Below, piece after piece: positions 1-7,575 of a DNA stretch of 29,816 bases. Source of the DNA: JBBQNY01 sp038330365 (GTDB taxonomy: Bacteria > Pseudomonadota > Gammaproteobacteria > Xanthomonadales > Ahniellaceae); assembly GCA_038330365.1 (NCBI GenBank), contig JBBQNY010000017.1, positions 1 to 29,816 of the forward strand, given 5' to 3'. The first letter of the stretch is position 1. Every line of letters starts with the position of its first letter. The notes beneath the pieces are model-generated. The model saw nothing but the letters and a program-made list of their open reading frames with translations. It did no database searches and was not told where the DNA came from. The position numbers were made by a program, and so were the translations under genes.

Positions 1-1
1 C

Positions 2-409
2 AGTCTCAGCGAAACCTCCGCCAACCTGTTCGAGCTGCGGGAGTTGGGCGTGGGCATCGCGATTGATGATTTTGGCACCGGCTACTCGTGCCTGGCCTAT
101 CTGCACAGGCTCCCGGTCACCACCCTGAAGATCGATCAGGCCTTCGTCCGCGAGATCGGCAGCCAATCCCTTCCGGGGCAGGAGGACGCGCCGATCATCC
201 GCACCATCATCGCGCTGGCCCGCAACCTTGGCATGCGCGTGGTGGCCGAGGGCGTGGAAACCAAAGCCCAGCGCGATTTGCTGCTGTCACTGGGCTGCGA
301 AAGCCTTCAGGGCTACCTGCTACACCGCCCGATGCCGGTGGAAGCGGTCGATCTACTGCTCAATTCCGCTCCCCAGCCCATCGTGAATCCGCCGGCGACG
401 CCGCCCTGA
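2..409 (+). CDS. EAL-domain c-di-GMP phosphodiesterase, C-terminal part (5' end outside window)
   Basis: The reading frame is open from the first bases of the window to the stop at 407-409, giving 135 visible residues. It contains the C-terminal half of an EAL domain: an IDDFGTGYS metal-binding motif, LKID with the catalytic lysine, AEGVET with the catalytic glutamate region, and an LQGY motif near the end. EAL proteins hydrolyse cyclic di-GMP to pGpG. All catalytic motifs that should lie in this half are present, so the enzyme looks active, but the EAL tripeptide and any sensory or GGDEF domains lie upstream of the window. The protein ends shortly after the EAL fold with a short Pro/Ala tail. 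Family assignment is secure; the overall architecture is unknown. Confidence 0.93.
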   Translation, partial: SLSETSANLFELRELGVGIAIDDFGTGYSCLAYLHRLPVTTLKIDQAFVREIGSQSLPGQEDAPIIRTIIALARNLGMRVVAEGVETKAQRDLLLSLGCESLQGYLLHRPMPVEAVDLLLNSAPQPIVNPPATPP

Positions 410-583
410 TGCCAACGTCGCACTCACTGGCGCGACGGGCGCGAACAATTTCTGCGCACGATCCGAGCGTACTTCGTGGCAAGAACCGGCTTGCCGGGCT
501 TCCATGCGGCGAGCTTGAAGGCACCCTGCGGTGCTCGTGATTCCCGTTGGAGGGTTCGAGTTTGCCGCGCTTTGGTGCCCGAG
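410..583. other. Convergent intergenic region
   Basis: This stretch separates the EAL gene from the converging TrmY-like gene. It has only short hairpin-forming words: CCGG-CTTG-CCGG at about 486-497 and GCACC-CTGC-GGTGC at 521-534. Neither is followed by a T-run on either strand, so I cannot call a terminator with confidence. Open frames across it look like shadows. Confidence 0.4.
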
Positions 584-1177
584 CTAGCGCTGGTCCAGTT
601 CGTGGTGAATCAACACGACGCACTGCGAGGCGAACAGCATTTTTGATCCCAGCGCGATCTTCGAAGCCCCAAGTCGTTCGAGGCTGTGGAAGGTCTTCTT
701 CGGCATCGGGATGTGGTCGGTGAGCAGGAAGCAGGGATTGCCCGAGAACACCTGCTCCCGAATCGGTGTGCCCTTGCGGTCCATCACCAGGAGTTGGTGA
801 TCCTCCGACAGTTCCTGCACCAGTCGCTCAAAACTGACGGTGCGAACCGCAATGCCCGTTTCCACCGGCCGCATCTCGTCCTTGCCCATACCCCTGGACA
901 TGTCGAGCGCCGTCGCGACCTTGCCAAGCAGTGCCTGCTCGTGGAAGCCACCGATGTCATGCATCGAGTTGGCGTCGAATCGGATCGTCCGGGAAAAATC
1001 CGGCGTGCTCTCCAGCACCAGGAACACCGTCACATCCGCCCGATGCGACTGCGCCACGAAGATCGCGTTCATCAACGTATGCGCCAGAATCTCGGTGTGC
1101 GCCTCAGCGCCCACCGCAGCCAGCAGTTTGCCGCTGTCCGTAGGTGCCGCCCGCGCCTTCAGTACAAACGTTCGCAT
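584..1177 (-). CDS. TrmY-like SPOUT tRNA (pseudouridine-54) N1-methyltransferase
   Basis: A 197-residue protein that resembles the TrmY family along its whole length: an MRTFVLKARAAPTDSGKL opening, an HTLMNAIFVAQSHR segment, and a C-terminal trefoil-knot SAM site around LTDHIPMPKKTF, LGSKMLFASQCVV and LIHHELD. In archaea TrmY is a SPOUT-class enzyme that N1-methylates pseudouridine 54 in the tRNA T-loop. Bacterial members of the family are scattered, and their substrate is less established, so the exact reaction here is inferred. The gene lies 60 bp downstream of the DUF819 gene on the same strand and may be co-transcribed with it. The ATG start matches the conserved N-terminus of the family. 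Family call is strong, function moderate. Confidence 0.85.
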   Translation of the reverse strand: MRTFVLKARAAPTDSGKLLAAVGAEAHTEILAHTLMNAIFVAQSHRADVTVFLVLESTPDFSRTIRFDANSMHDIGGFHEQALLGKVATALDMSRGMGKDEMRPVETGIAVRTVSFERLVQELSEDHQLLVMDRKGTPIREQVFSGNPCFLLTDHIPMPKKTFHSLERLGASKIALGSKMLFASQCVVLIHHELDQR

Positions 1178-1237
1178 GTGGATCGTTGCCTTCGATGGTT
1201 GAAACCGTGGACGCGCGAATACATCGTTGTCAGCGCC

Positions 1238-2485
1238 TCAGCCGGCCATTCCCTGCAGCATCAGGCCGGTCAGCCAGGCCGCGTAGGTTCCGAGCGCGTA
1301 GCCGAGCACGGCCATCAGCACGCCAACGGGCGCCAGGCTGGGATGGAACGCGCTGGCGACGACCGGTGCGCTGGCGGCGCCACCGATGTTGGCCTGCGAG
1401 CCGACGGCCATGAAAAACAGCGGCGCGCGGATGAGCTTGGCGATGGTGAGCATGATCAGCGCGTGCACCGCGATCCAGCAGAAACCGAGCGCAAACAGGC
1501 GTGGTCGATCGAACACGGCGCCAATGTCCATGTGCATGCCGAGCGTCGCGATGAGGATGTACAGCGCCGTCGAGCCGATCTTCGACGCACCCGCGCCTTC
1601 GAGCTGACGCGCACGGGTGAAGCTGAGCGCAAGGCCGATCGCCGTCGCTATCACCACCACCCAGAAAAATCCGGACGTAAGGCTGTAGCGCTCGAGCGAC
1701 GGCGCGACCTGCTTGATCCAGGCGGCGAGCGGCGAACCGATGGCGTGTGACAGGCCCATCGCGCCGATACCGATGGCGAGGATCACCATGACGTCGCTCA
1801 ACGCCGGAATGCGCGAGTGTTCCGCATTGAAGGTTTCAATGCGCCGCTTCATGTCGTCGATCGCGCTCGTGTCGGCGCCGGTCCAGCGATCAAACGCCTC
1901 GGCACGACCCGCCAGGAACAGGATCACCGCCATCCATAGATTCGCGACCAGCACATCGACCGCAATGAACTGGCCGAAAAGGTCGCTGTCGACCTCGAAG
2001 ACCTCCTTCATCGCCGCCTGGTTCGCGCCGCCACCGATCCATGCCCCGGCCACCGTGGTCATGCCGCGCCAGGTGTCGCCGGCGACGGTCTTCGGCGAGA
2101 TGATCTCGAACAATGCGAACGCGAACACCGCGCCGAGCATCACGCCGAGCGTGCCGACCATGAACATGATGATCATCTTCGGGCCCATCCGGCGGATGCC
2201 CTCGAAGTCGATCGAAAGGGTCAGCAACACCAGCGCCGTCGGCAGCAGATAATCGCGCGCCATCGGATACAGGCCGCTCGCGTTGCCATCGATCAGCCCG
2301 ACGCTGTTGAACACGGCGGGAATGAAATAGCAAAGCAGCAGCGCGGGCACGTAGGTGTAGAAGCGCTTCCAGAAACCGCTGGGCCGCGCTGCCGTCCAGA
2401 ACACCAGACCCAGCGCCACGGCCAGCAAGCCGAGCACAACGGTGTCGTCTGTGACCAGCGCAGTAGTGGTTGGAATTTTCTGCAT
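1238..2485 (-). CDS. DUF819-family multi-pass inner-membrane protein
   Basis: A 415-residue hydrophobic protein with about ten or more membrane segments. It matches my recollection of the DUF819 (YjcL-like) family, whose transport or other role is not established. Recognisable stretches are YFIPAVFNSVGLID, the glycine-rich GAWIGGGANQAAMKEVF in the first half, and a related glycine-rich GSQANIGGAASAPVVA segment near the end, suggesting two inverted halves as in transporters. The ATG at 2485 is preferred because a GGA sits 7 nt upstream; an in-frame ATG at 2491 and an open frame to 2587 are alternatives, but the extra residues are not membrane-like. It lies downstream of rnhB on the same strand after a 141-bp gap with nested inverted repeats. 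Confidence 0.82.
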   Translation of the reverse strand: MQKIPTTTALVTDDTVVLGLLAVALGLVFWTAARPSGFWKRFYTYVPALLLCYFIPAVFNSVGLIDGNASGLYPMARDYLLPTALVLLTLSIDFEGIRRMGPKMIIMFMVGTLGVMLGAVFAFALFEIISPKTVAGDTWRGMTTVAGAWIGGGANQAAMKEVFEVDSDLFGQFIAVDVLVANLWMAVILFLAGRAEAFDRWTGADTSAIDDMKRRIETFNAEHSRIPALSDVMVILAIGIGAMGLSHAIGSPLAAWIKQVAPSLERYSLTSGFFWVVVIATAIGLALSFTRARQLEGAGASKIGSTALYILIATLGMHMDIGAVFDRPRLFALGFCWIAVHALIMLTIAKLIRAPLFFMAVGSQANIGGAASAPVVASAFHPSLAPVGVLMAVLGYALGTYAAWLTGLMLQGMAG

Positions 2486-2513
2486 CACCATTTCCGATAA
2501 CAGAGGGAACGCG

Positions 2514-2585
2514 GCAAGGTGACACTCAATGCTTGAACGGGACTCTCCAACGGCGTTCCCGATGGAGTGAAATATCGCACCTTGC
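2514..2585 (-). promoter_or_regulatory. Nested inverted repeats, candidate structured leader or terminator between rnhB and the DUF819 gene
   Basis: A perfect 8-bp inverted repeat, GCAAGGTG (2514-2521) and CACCTTGC (2578-2585), encloses a second pair, CACTC (2523-2527) and GAGTG (2565-2569). That pair encloses a third, CGGGA (2538-2542) and TCCCG (2557-2561). In the minus-strand transcript these can nest as three helices, ending 28 nt before the DUF819 start and beginning 41 nt after the rnhB stop. There is no T-run after the outer stem, so a simple intrinsic terminator is not supported. It could be a cis-regulatory RNA, an attenuator or chance. Confidence 0.35.
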
Positions 2586-2626
2586 ACTCTGCATCGTACA
2601 GATCGAACCGGATTGCGAAGCCGGAG

Positions 2627-3322
2627 TCAGGGCAAGACCGCAGTCGCAGGCTCGACGTGCGCATCGAAGAGGTCGCGGCAGGCGGCGGCGCGCACGGGGG
2701 CGAAGTGGCGACGGTGCTGCGGGCAGGGGCCGAGTATGCGCAGTGCGGCAAGGTGCTCGGGTGTGCAGTAGCCCTTGTGCGCCCCGAAACCGTATCCCGG
2801 CCAGCGCGCGTCGAAGGTGGCGAGATGCGCGTCGCGCGCCACCTTGGCAAGGATCGAGGCCGCGCTGATCGCAGGCACGTGCGTGTCGCCATCAATGATC
2901 GCGCGGGCCTCGCAGCAAAGATCGCGCGGCAGATGATTGCCATCGACCAGTGCACGCAGTGGCGCGGGGCGCAGCGCGGCGACGGCGCGCGCCATGCCGT
3001 AGAGGGTCGCTTGCAGGATATTGAGCCGCTCGATGACGTCGACTTCCACAAACTCGACGTGCCAGGCAATCGCGCGCTCCCGGATCCGGGCTGCCAGCAG
3101 TTCGCGCCGAGCAGGGGTCAGCACCTTGGAATCGGCCAGGCCGCGGATGGGGCGCGCGCGGTCAAGAATGACCGCGGCAACCACGACCGGCCCGGCGAGC
3201 GGTCCGCGTCCGGATTCGTCAACACCTGCGACCAACGCACCTTCAGGTAGATCCACACGCAGGGCGAGCCGCGCCGCCTTGCGACCACGCAGCACCACGG
3301 CGCGGACCATGGCTGTGCTCAT
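2627..3322 (-). CDS. rnhB: Ribonuclease HII
   Basis: A 231-residue RNase HII, which cleaves RNA in RNA-DNA hybrids and nicks at single ribonucleotides in DNA. The four metal-binding acidic residues of the family can be placed: Asp35 and Glu36 in GVDESGRG, Asp127 in LVDGNHLP, and Asp146 in DGDTHVP just before the conserved ISAASILAKVARD segment. The start ATG overlaps the lpxB stop (ATGA), indicating translational coupling, as expected for the conserved lpxB-rnhB pair. The N-terminus before the active site is about 20 residues longer than in the E. coli enzyme; an in-frame ATG at 3310 is an alternative start. dnaE, which often follows rnhB, is absent here. Confidence 0.96.
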   Translation of the reverse strand: MSTAMVRAVVLRGRKAARLALRVDLPEGALVAGVDESGRGPLAGPVVVAAVILDRARPIRGLADSKVLTPARRELLAARIRERAIAWHVEFVEVDVIERLNILQATLYGMARAVAALRPAPLRALVDGNHLPRDLCCEARAIIDGDTHVPAISAASILAKVARDAHLATFDARWPGYGFGAHKGYCTPEHLAALRILGPCPQHRRHFAPVRAAACRDLFDAHVEPATAVLP

Positions 3323-4617
3323 GTCGACGCCTGCGGCAGCAGCGCCGAGATCGCATCCGCCGCGCGCTCGCTCGCATTGCAGCGCAAGCTGCGATGGATT
3401 GCATCGCAGCGCGCGTCAAAGTCCGCAAGCGCGGCAGGCGACAGCGAGAGCTGCTCCCGCAGCACGGCCGCGATGCGCTCTGCGGTGCACGCCTCCTGCA
3501 GGAGTTCCGGCATCAGTTCCCCGCCGGCCAGCACATTGGGCAGGGAAAAATAGCGCGACTTGATGAGGCCGAAGCGGCGCACGAGCCAGGCCGTCAACGG
3601 TGCCACGATGTAGGCGATCACGGCCGGTCGTCGCGCGAGCAGGGCTTCGAGCGCGGCGGTACCCGATGCGAGCAGCACGGCATCGGCAGCGACCAGCGCG
3701 GTGGCGGTGTCGCGCTCGACCAGGTGTAGCCGAGTCTCACGCACCAGCCGCGCGAGATCATCGCTGCGCGTGACTTCATCGGCCAGCACGCTCTGGAATC
3801 GCTGGCGCGTGCGTGCATCGGCCAGCGGCACAATGATGTGCAGGTTCGGAGAGTCTGGAACGCTGTGCACGGACGGGTATGTCGCCTGGGTGACTGCCGT
3901 CGCTCCTGCGGGGGCAAGCACCCGGTCTGCCAGTAGCAGCGCTGCCGCGCCCAGGAATACCGGAGCCAACCGGTCGATCTCGCTCAGGCGGCTGCCGGGC
4001 AGCAAGGCGAGGACACGTGCATGAGGGGGCAGTCCGAGGCGCTCGCGCGCAGCGTCGCGATCTGGCTCCAGCGGCGCCCGATCAGCGAGTGGATGACCGA
4101 CGAACACGGCGTCCACACCGTGCCGCTCGTAGATGGGCGGCTCCATCGGAAACAGGCAGAGCACCCGCCGTGCGCTCGCGCCCATACGCGCTGCCCTCTG
4201 CTCACGCCACGCCCAGACCGACGGACTCACGTAGTGCACGGTGGGGATGCCCCGCATGCGCAGCATTCGTTCCAGACGAAGGTTGAAGTCCGGCGCGTCG
4301 ATACCGACGAACACGTCCGGTCGCCATGCGAGCAATCGCCGGCTCAGATCGCGGCGCAGACGCAGCAGGCGCGGCAGGTGGCGAATCACTTCGGCGAGCC
4401 CCATCACCGCGAGCGCGTCCGCAGGCCACCATGCTTCGCAGCCCGCCTCGCGCATGCGCTCGCCGGCAACTCCGGCGAACTGTGCGGCGGGCCAGCGCCG
4501 CCGCAAGGCATCGATCAGTTCTGCGCCGAGTAGATCGCCGGAAGCTTCGCCCGCCACCAGAGCGATGCGGAGCGGTGGCTTCGAAAGTGCATGTTCGACC
4601 GGATCGACGATTGCCAC
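3319..4617 (-). CDS. lpxB: Lipid-A-disaccharide synthase
   Basis: A GT19 glycosyltransferase that joins UDP-2,3-diacylglucosamine and lipid X to form the tetra-acylated disaccharide of lipid A at the inner face of the inner membrane. Family motifs are VAGEASGDLLGAELI at 21-35, FVGIDAPDFN at about 103-112, YVSPSVWAWRE, LLPGSRLSEID and LLASGTAALEALL. At 432 residues it is longer than E. coli LpxB (382). A good part of the difference is an insertion of about 24 residues (roughly 231-258) between the FLGAAALLL helix and the IIVPLADA strand. The start is a GTG 18 nt after the lpxA stop with no clear ribosome-binding site. The gene overlaps rnhB by 4 nt. Confidence 0.97.
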   Translation of the reverse strand: MAIVDPVEHALSKPPLRIALVAGEASGDLLGAELIDALRRRWPAAQFAGVAGERMREAGCEAWWPADALAVMGLAEVIRHLPRLLRLRRDLSRRLLAWRPDVFVGIDAPDFNLRLERMLRMRGIPTVHYVSPSVWAWREQRAARMGASARRVLCLFPMEPPIYERHGVDAVFVGHPLADRAPLEPDRDAARERLGLPPHARVLALLPGSRLSEIDRLAPVFLGAAALLLADRVLAPAGATAVTQATYPSVHSVPDSPNLHIIVPLADARTRQRFQSVLADEVTRSDDLARLVRETRLHLVERDTATALVAADAVLLASGTAALEALLARRPAVIAYIVAPLTAWLVRRFGLIKSRYFSLPNVLAGGELMPELLQEACTAERIAAVLREQLSLSPAALADFDARCDAIHRSLRCNASERAADAISALLPQAST

Positions 4618-4635
4618 CGAAGGCTCGTGTCGCGC

Positions 4636-5406
4636 TCAGCGCACCAGCGAGCGCTGGCTGCGCGCGATGAAATCAAGCAGCAGTCGGACTTCGGCGCTCT
4701 CTCCCGCCACTGATTCCAGCGCCGCTCGCGCTTCCGAAAGGCCAAGCCCCGATTTGTAGAGCGTACGGTAGCTGCGCCGGATCGCGCGAATGCTGTCGCT
4801 GGAGAATCCCCGTCGGCGCAGGCCTTCGGTGTTGATGCCCTTGGGTTCGGCAAACGTGCCGGCCACCATCACGTAGGGCGGTACATCGCGATTGACAACC
4901 GCGCCCATCGCGGTGAATGCGTGTGCGCCGATCTGGCAGAACTGGTGCACCAGCGTGAAGCCGCCGAGGATCGCGTAGTCGTCAACGCGCACATGCCCCG
5001 CAAGCGATGCCGCATTGGCAAAAACAATGTGATTGCCGACTTTGCAGTCGTGTGCCACATGCACGTACGCCATGATCCAGTTGTCGCTGCCGATGCGCGT
5101 TACGCCCTCGTCCTGGATGGTGCCGCGATGGATCGTCGCGAATTCACGGATGGTGTTGCGGTCGCCGATTTCGAGCCGGGTCGGCTCGCCCGCGTACTTC
5201 TTGTCCTGCGGCTCGCCCCCGATCGCGCAGAACGAGGCGATGCGGTTCTCGACGCCCATGCGCGTGGGGCCGGACAGATGCACGTGTGAACCGATTTCGC
5301 AGCGGTCGCCGATCTCGACTTCGGCCTCGATAATTGTGAAAGGACCGATGCGGACATCACGCCCGATGCGCGCGTCCTCGTGCACCAGGGCAGCCGGGTG
5401 GATCAC
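4636..5406 (-). CDS. lpxA: UDP-N-acetylglucosamine O-acyltransferase
   Basis: The first enzyme of lipid A synthesis, which transfers a 3-hydroxyacyl chain from ACP to the 3-OH of UDP-GlcNAc. The 256-residue protein has the hexapeptide-repeat left-handed beta-helix, the catalytic His119 in HVAHDC (E. coli His125), the VHQFC segment and the DVPPYVMVAG and NTEGLRRRGFS motifs. The position equivalent to E. coli Gly173, the acyl-chain ruler, is Met167 here. Pseudomonas aeruginosa LpxA also has Met at this position and is selective for C10 chains. The start is a GTG directly abutting the fabZ stop, so translation is probably coupled to fabZ. Confidence 0.97.
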   Translation of the reverse strand: MIHPAALVHEDARIGRDVRIGPFTIIEAEVEIGDRCEIGSHVHLSGPTRMGVENRIASFCAIGGEPQDKKYAGEPTRLEIGDRNTIREFATIHRGTIQDEGVTRIGSDNWIMAYVHVAHDCKVGNHIVFANAASLAGHVRVDDYAILGGFTLVHQFCQIGAHAFTAMGAVVNRDVPPYVMVAGTFAEPKGINTEGLRRRGFSSDSIRAIRRSYRTLYKSGLGLSEARAALESVAGESAEVRLLLDFIARSQRSLVR

Positions 5407-5859
5407 TCAGCGGCTCCGTTGCGCGCAGAGGATTTCCGCGCTTGCCACTTCCTTCCCGTCCACCAGCGCGCGGCCCTCGTACAGTCCCATGCCGCGCAGC
5501 ATGCGGCGCAGGCGAACGTCGAGCACAAGCTGATCGCCCGGAACCACCGTGCGTGTAAACCGCGCCTTGTCGACCTTGACGAGGTAGTAGAGCGGGTCTT
5601 TTTCGGCGCCGCCCGCCGCCGAGAGTTGCGTCAACACACCAGACGCCTGCGCCAGCGCCTCGATGATCAGCACACCCGGCATGACCGGATGGCCGGGGAA
5701 ATGTCCCTGGAAGAAGGGTTCGTTGAACGTCACGTTCTTGATCGCCTGCAGCGACTTGCCCTGCTCGAAGGCGATGACCCGGTCGACCAGCAGGAATGGA
5801 TAGCGGTGCGGCAGCAATTCCAGGATTCGGGTCAGCTCGACAGGCAGTGTGACTTCCAT
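5407..5859 (-). CDS. fabZ: 3-hydroxyacyl-[ACP] dehydratase
   Basis: A 150-residue hot-dog fold enzyme that dehydrates 3-hydroxyacyl-ACP in fatty acid elongation, competing with LpxA and LpxD for the same hydroxyacyl substrates. The catalytic His53 lies in GHFPGHPVMPG and the catalytic Glu67 in LIIEALAQ. LLPHRYPFLLVDRV near the N-terminus is typical. The ATG at 5859 was chosen because it starts the protein just before the conserved LPHRYPF segment and lies 7 nt after the lpxD stop. The open frame continues upstream to 5967 but there overlaps lpxD and encodes nothing FabZ-like. Confidence 0.97.
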   Translation of the reverse strand: MEVTLPVELTRILELLPHRYPFLLVDRVIAFEQGKSLQAIKNVTFNEPFFQGHFPGHPVMPGVLIIEALAQASGVLTQLSAAGGAEKDPLYYLVKVDKARFTRTVVPGDQLVLDVRLRRMLRGMGLYEGRALVDGKEVASAEILCAQRSR

Positions 5860-5866
5860 GGAAAAC

Positions 5867-6907
5867 CTATTTCTCGGATGGATCGGAGCCGCGAGCATCG
5901 CGGAGCAGTCGTCGCAGGGTAGCGTCCAGTCGCGCAAAACGCGCGGCGTTGCGGCGCCAGACGGCATTGTCCGTGACCGGGAGACCTCCGGAGTAGGTGC
6001 CGGGCTGGTGGATGCTGTGGGTCAGGGCGCTGGCGGCGGTCAGCACCACGTTGTCGCAGATGTCGAGGTGACCGCCGACGCCGGCCTGACCGGCGATCAG
6101 GCAATTGCGACCGATGCGCGTGCTGCCCGCGATGCCCACGCATGCCGCCATGGCGGTGTGGGCGCCGACATGCACGTTGTGCGCGATCTGTATCAGGTTA
6201 TCCAGTCGCACGTCCTCTTCCAGCACGGTGTCGCCGAGTGCGCCCCGATCGATGCAGGTGTTCGCACCAATCTCGCAATCGTCGCCGATGCGGACTCCGC
6301 CAAGCTGCGGCACCTTGATCCAGGCGCCCTGCTCAAACACGTTGCCGAAACCCTCTGCACCGAGTACCGCGCCGGGATGCACGGTGACGCGCGCGCCAAG
6401 GAAAACGCGAGCGACCAGCGTGACACGCGCGACCAGCACGCAGCCGGCGCCGACCGTGCAGTCCTCACCGATCACGCAGCCGGCACCGACCACCGCGCCA
6501 GCCTCGACGCGCGAGCGCGCGCCGATCGACACGTGCGCGCCGACGTGGGCCGTGGGGTCAACCGTTGCATCGGCGGAGACCACAGCACTGGCATGGATGC
6601 CCGGCGGCGCTTCCGGGCGCTGTTCGAACACGCGTCCGATGCGCGCGAAGTCGGCGTAAGGCCGCGCACTCACCAGACATGGCACAGGGCAGCCCGAAGC
6701 CTCGTCGGAAGCGAGGATCACCCCCGCGGCACGGGTCGCAGCCAGGGCCTTGCGGTAGCGGGGGTTCGCGAAGAATGACAACTGCTGCGACCCGGCTTCG
6801 TGCAAAGTCGCAACGCCGTTGATCCTGGCTGCACCTTCGCCGCGCAGCTCAAGTCCGAAGCGCTCGGCCAGCGCCGCGAGCGTCAGTGACGGCTGCGATG
6901 CGCTCAC
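5867..6907 (-). CDS. lpxD: UDP-3-O-(3-hydroxyacyl)glucosamine N-acyltransferase
   Basis: The third lipid A enzyme, which N-acylates UDP-3-O-acyl-glucosamine using 3-hydroxyacyl-ACP. The 346-residue protein has the N-terminal uridine-binding domain with LSFFANPRYRKAL at about 43-55, then a hexapeptide beta-helix, a GAEGFG motif at about 183-188, the catalytic His243 in IAHNVHVG (E. coli His239) and a C-terminal helix. The start is placed at a GTG whose bases overlap the upstream stop (GTGA), giving a length normal for LpxD. The open frame runs on to 7420 but that part overlaps the skp gene and is not LpxD-like. Confidence 0.96.
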   Translation of the reverse strand: MSASQPSLTLAALAERFGLELRGEGAARINGVATLHEAGSQQLSFFANPRYRKALAATRAAGVILASDEASGCPVPCLVSARPYADFARIGRVFEQRPEAPPGIHASAVVSADATVDPTAHVGAHVSIGARSRVEAGAVVGAGCVIGEDCTVGAGCVLVARVTLVARVFLGARVTVHPGAVLGAEGFGNVFEQGAWIKVPQLGGVRIGDDCEIGANTCIDRGALGDTVLEEDVRLDNLIQIAHNVHVGAHTAMAACVGIAGSTRIGRNCLIAGQAGVGGHLDICDNVVLTAASALTHSIHQPGTYSGGLPVTDNAVWRRNAARFARLDATLRRLLRDARGSDPSEK

Positions 6908-7482
6908 GGCACCAGCGGCTCGGGGGATGCCTCTCCGGGTCGGGCGCGCAGGCGCTCGAGAATGCGATCGGTGATGTCGATGCTGGCGGCGGCGAACAGC
7001 ACCGGACCCTGCAGCACGAGGTCGTATCGCTGCTCGCGCGCGTACTCGACGATGGCTGCCTGGATCTCGGGCCAGCGTTGCCCAAGTTCCTCGGCGCCGC
7101 GGGTGCCAAGTTCGCTGCGCAGCTGCGTGCGCAGGCGGTCGATACCGCGTGACAGCGTGGCGATATCGCGATCCATCTGCCCGGTGTCCGCAGCGGCCGG
7201 CGGGGACTGACGCTGCCGCCTGATGTCGGCGAGGCGCGCCTCCTGTTCCTTGAGCTGCGCATCGCGTTCGCGGAATTCCCGCGCCAGCCGCTCGCGACCC
7301 GCGGCGACTTGCGGCGCGTTGTCCAGCAGGCGCTTCATGTCGACGTAGGCAATGCGGGGCGCCGTGACCGGAGTCGATGCGGGCGCCCCAGACTGTGCGT
7401 GCAGGCTGGAGACCATGCACGCAAGCATCAGGGGAGCCAGAATCGATGCCAACGCAATGCGACGGAGTCGCACGACACTCAT
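6904..7482 (-). CDS. skp: OmpH/Skp family periplasmic chaperone
   Basis: A 192-residue exported protein between bamA and lpxD, the conserved place for Skp, which binds unfolded outer-membrane proteins in the periplasm. The start at 7482 gives a typical signal peptide (MSVVRLRR, then a hydrophobic ILAPLMLACMVSSLHA stretch). The mature part begins with RIAYVDMKRLLDNAPQ, as is common in OmpH proteins, and continues as a charged, probably coiled-coil region of about 80 residues before a C-terminal IDITDRILERL. An in-frame ATG at 7554 would add 24 Pro/Glu/Arg-rich residues in front of the signal peptide; it follows a GAGG about 17 nt upstream, so it cannot be fully excluded. Sequence conservation in this family is low; context carries much of the call. 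Confidence 0.88.
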   Translation of the reverse strand: MSVVRLRRIALASILAPLMLACMVSSLHAQSGAPASTPVTAPRIAYVDMKRLLDNAPQVAAGRERLAREFRERDAQLKEQEARLADIRRQRQSPPAAADTGQMDRDIATLSRGIDRLRTQLRSELGTRGAEELGQRWPEIQAAIVEYAREQRYDLVLQGPVLFAAASIDITDRILERLRARPGEASPEPLVP

Positions 7483-7575
7483 CGCGCGACCGGGCCGCTC
7501 ACGCTCGCCAACGGCGGGCGAGGGCTCCGCTGGGCCTGGCGATCGGACGTTCATGGGCGCGGCTGCGGCGCGTCC

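Noticed and set aside
486..534. Terminator hairpins between the EAL and TrmY genes
   Set aside because: Stems are only 4-5 bp and no T-run follows on either strand.
686..1750. 354-codon plus-strand open frame over the TrmY and DUF819 genes
   Set aside because: It is antisense to two recognised proteins, has an Arg/His-rich shadow composition and no domain; high GC creates such frames.
6908..7420. Upstream extension of the lpxD open frame
   Set aside because: It runs through skp in another frame and encodes an Arg/His-rich shadow sequence; the GTG at 6907 gives the normal LpxD length.
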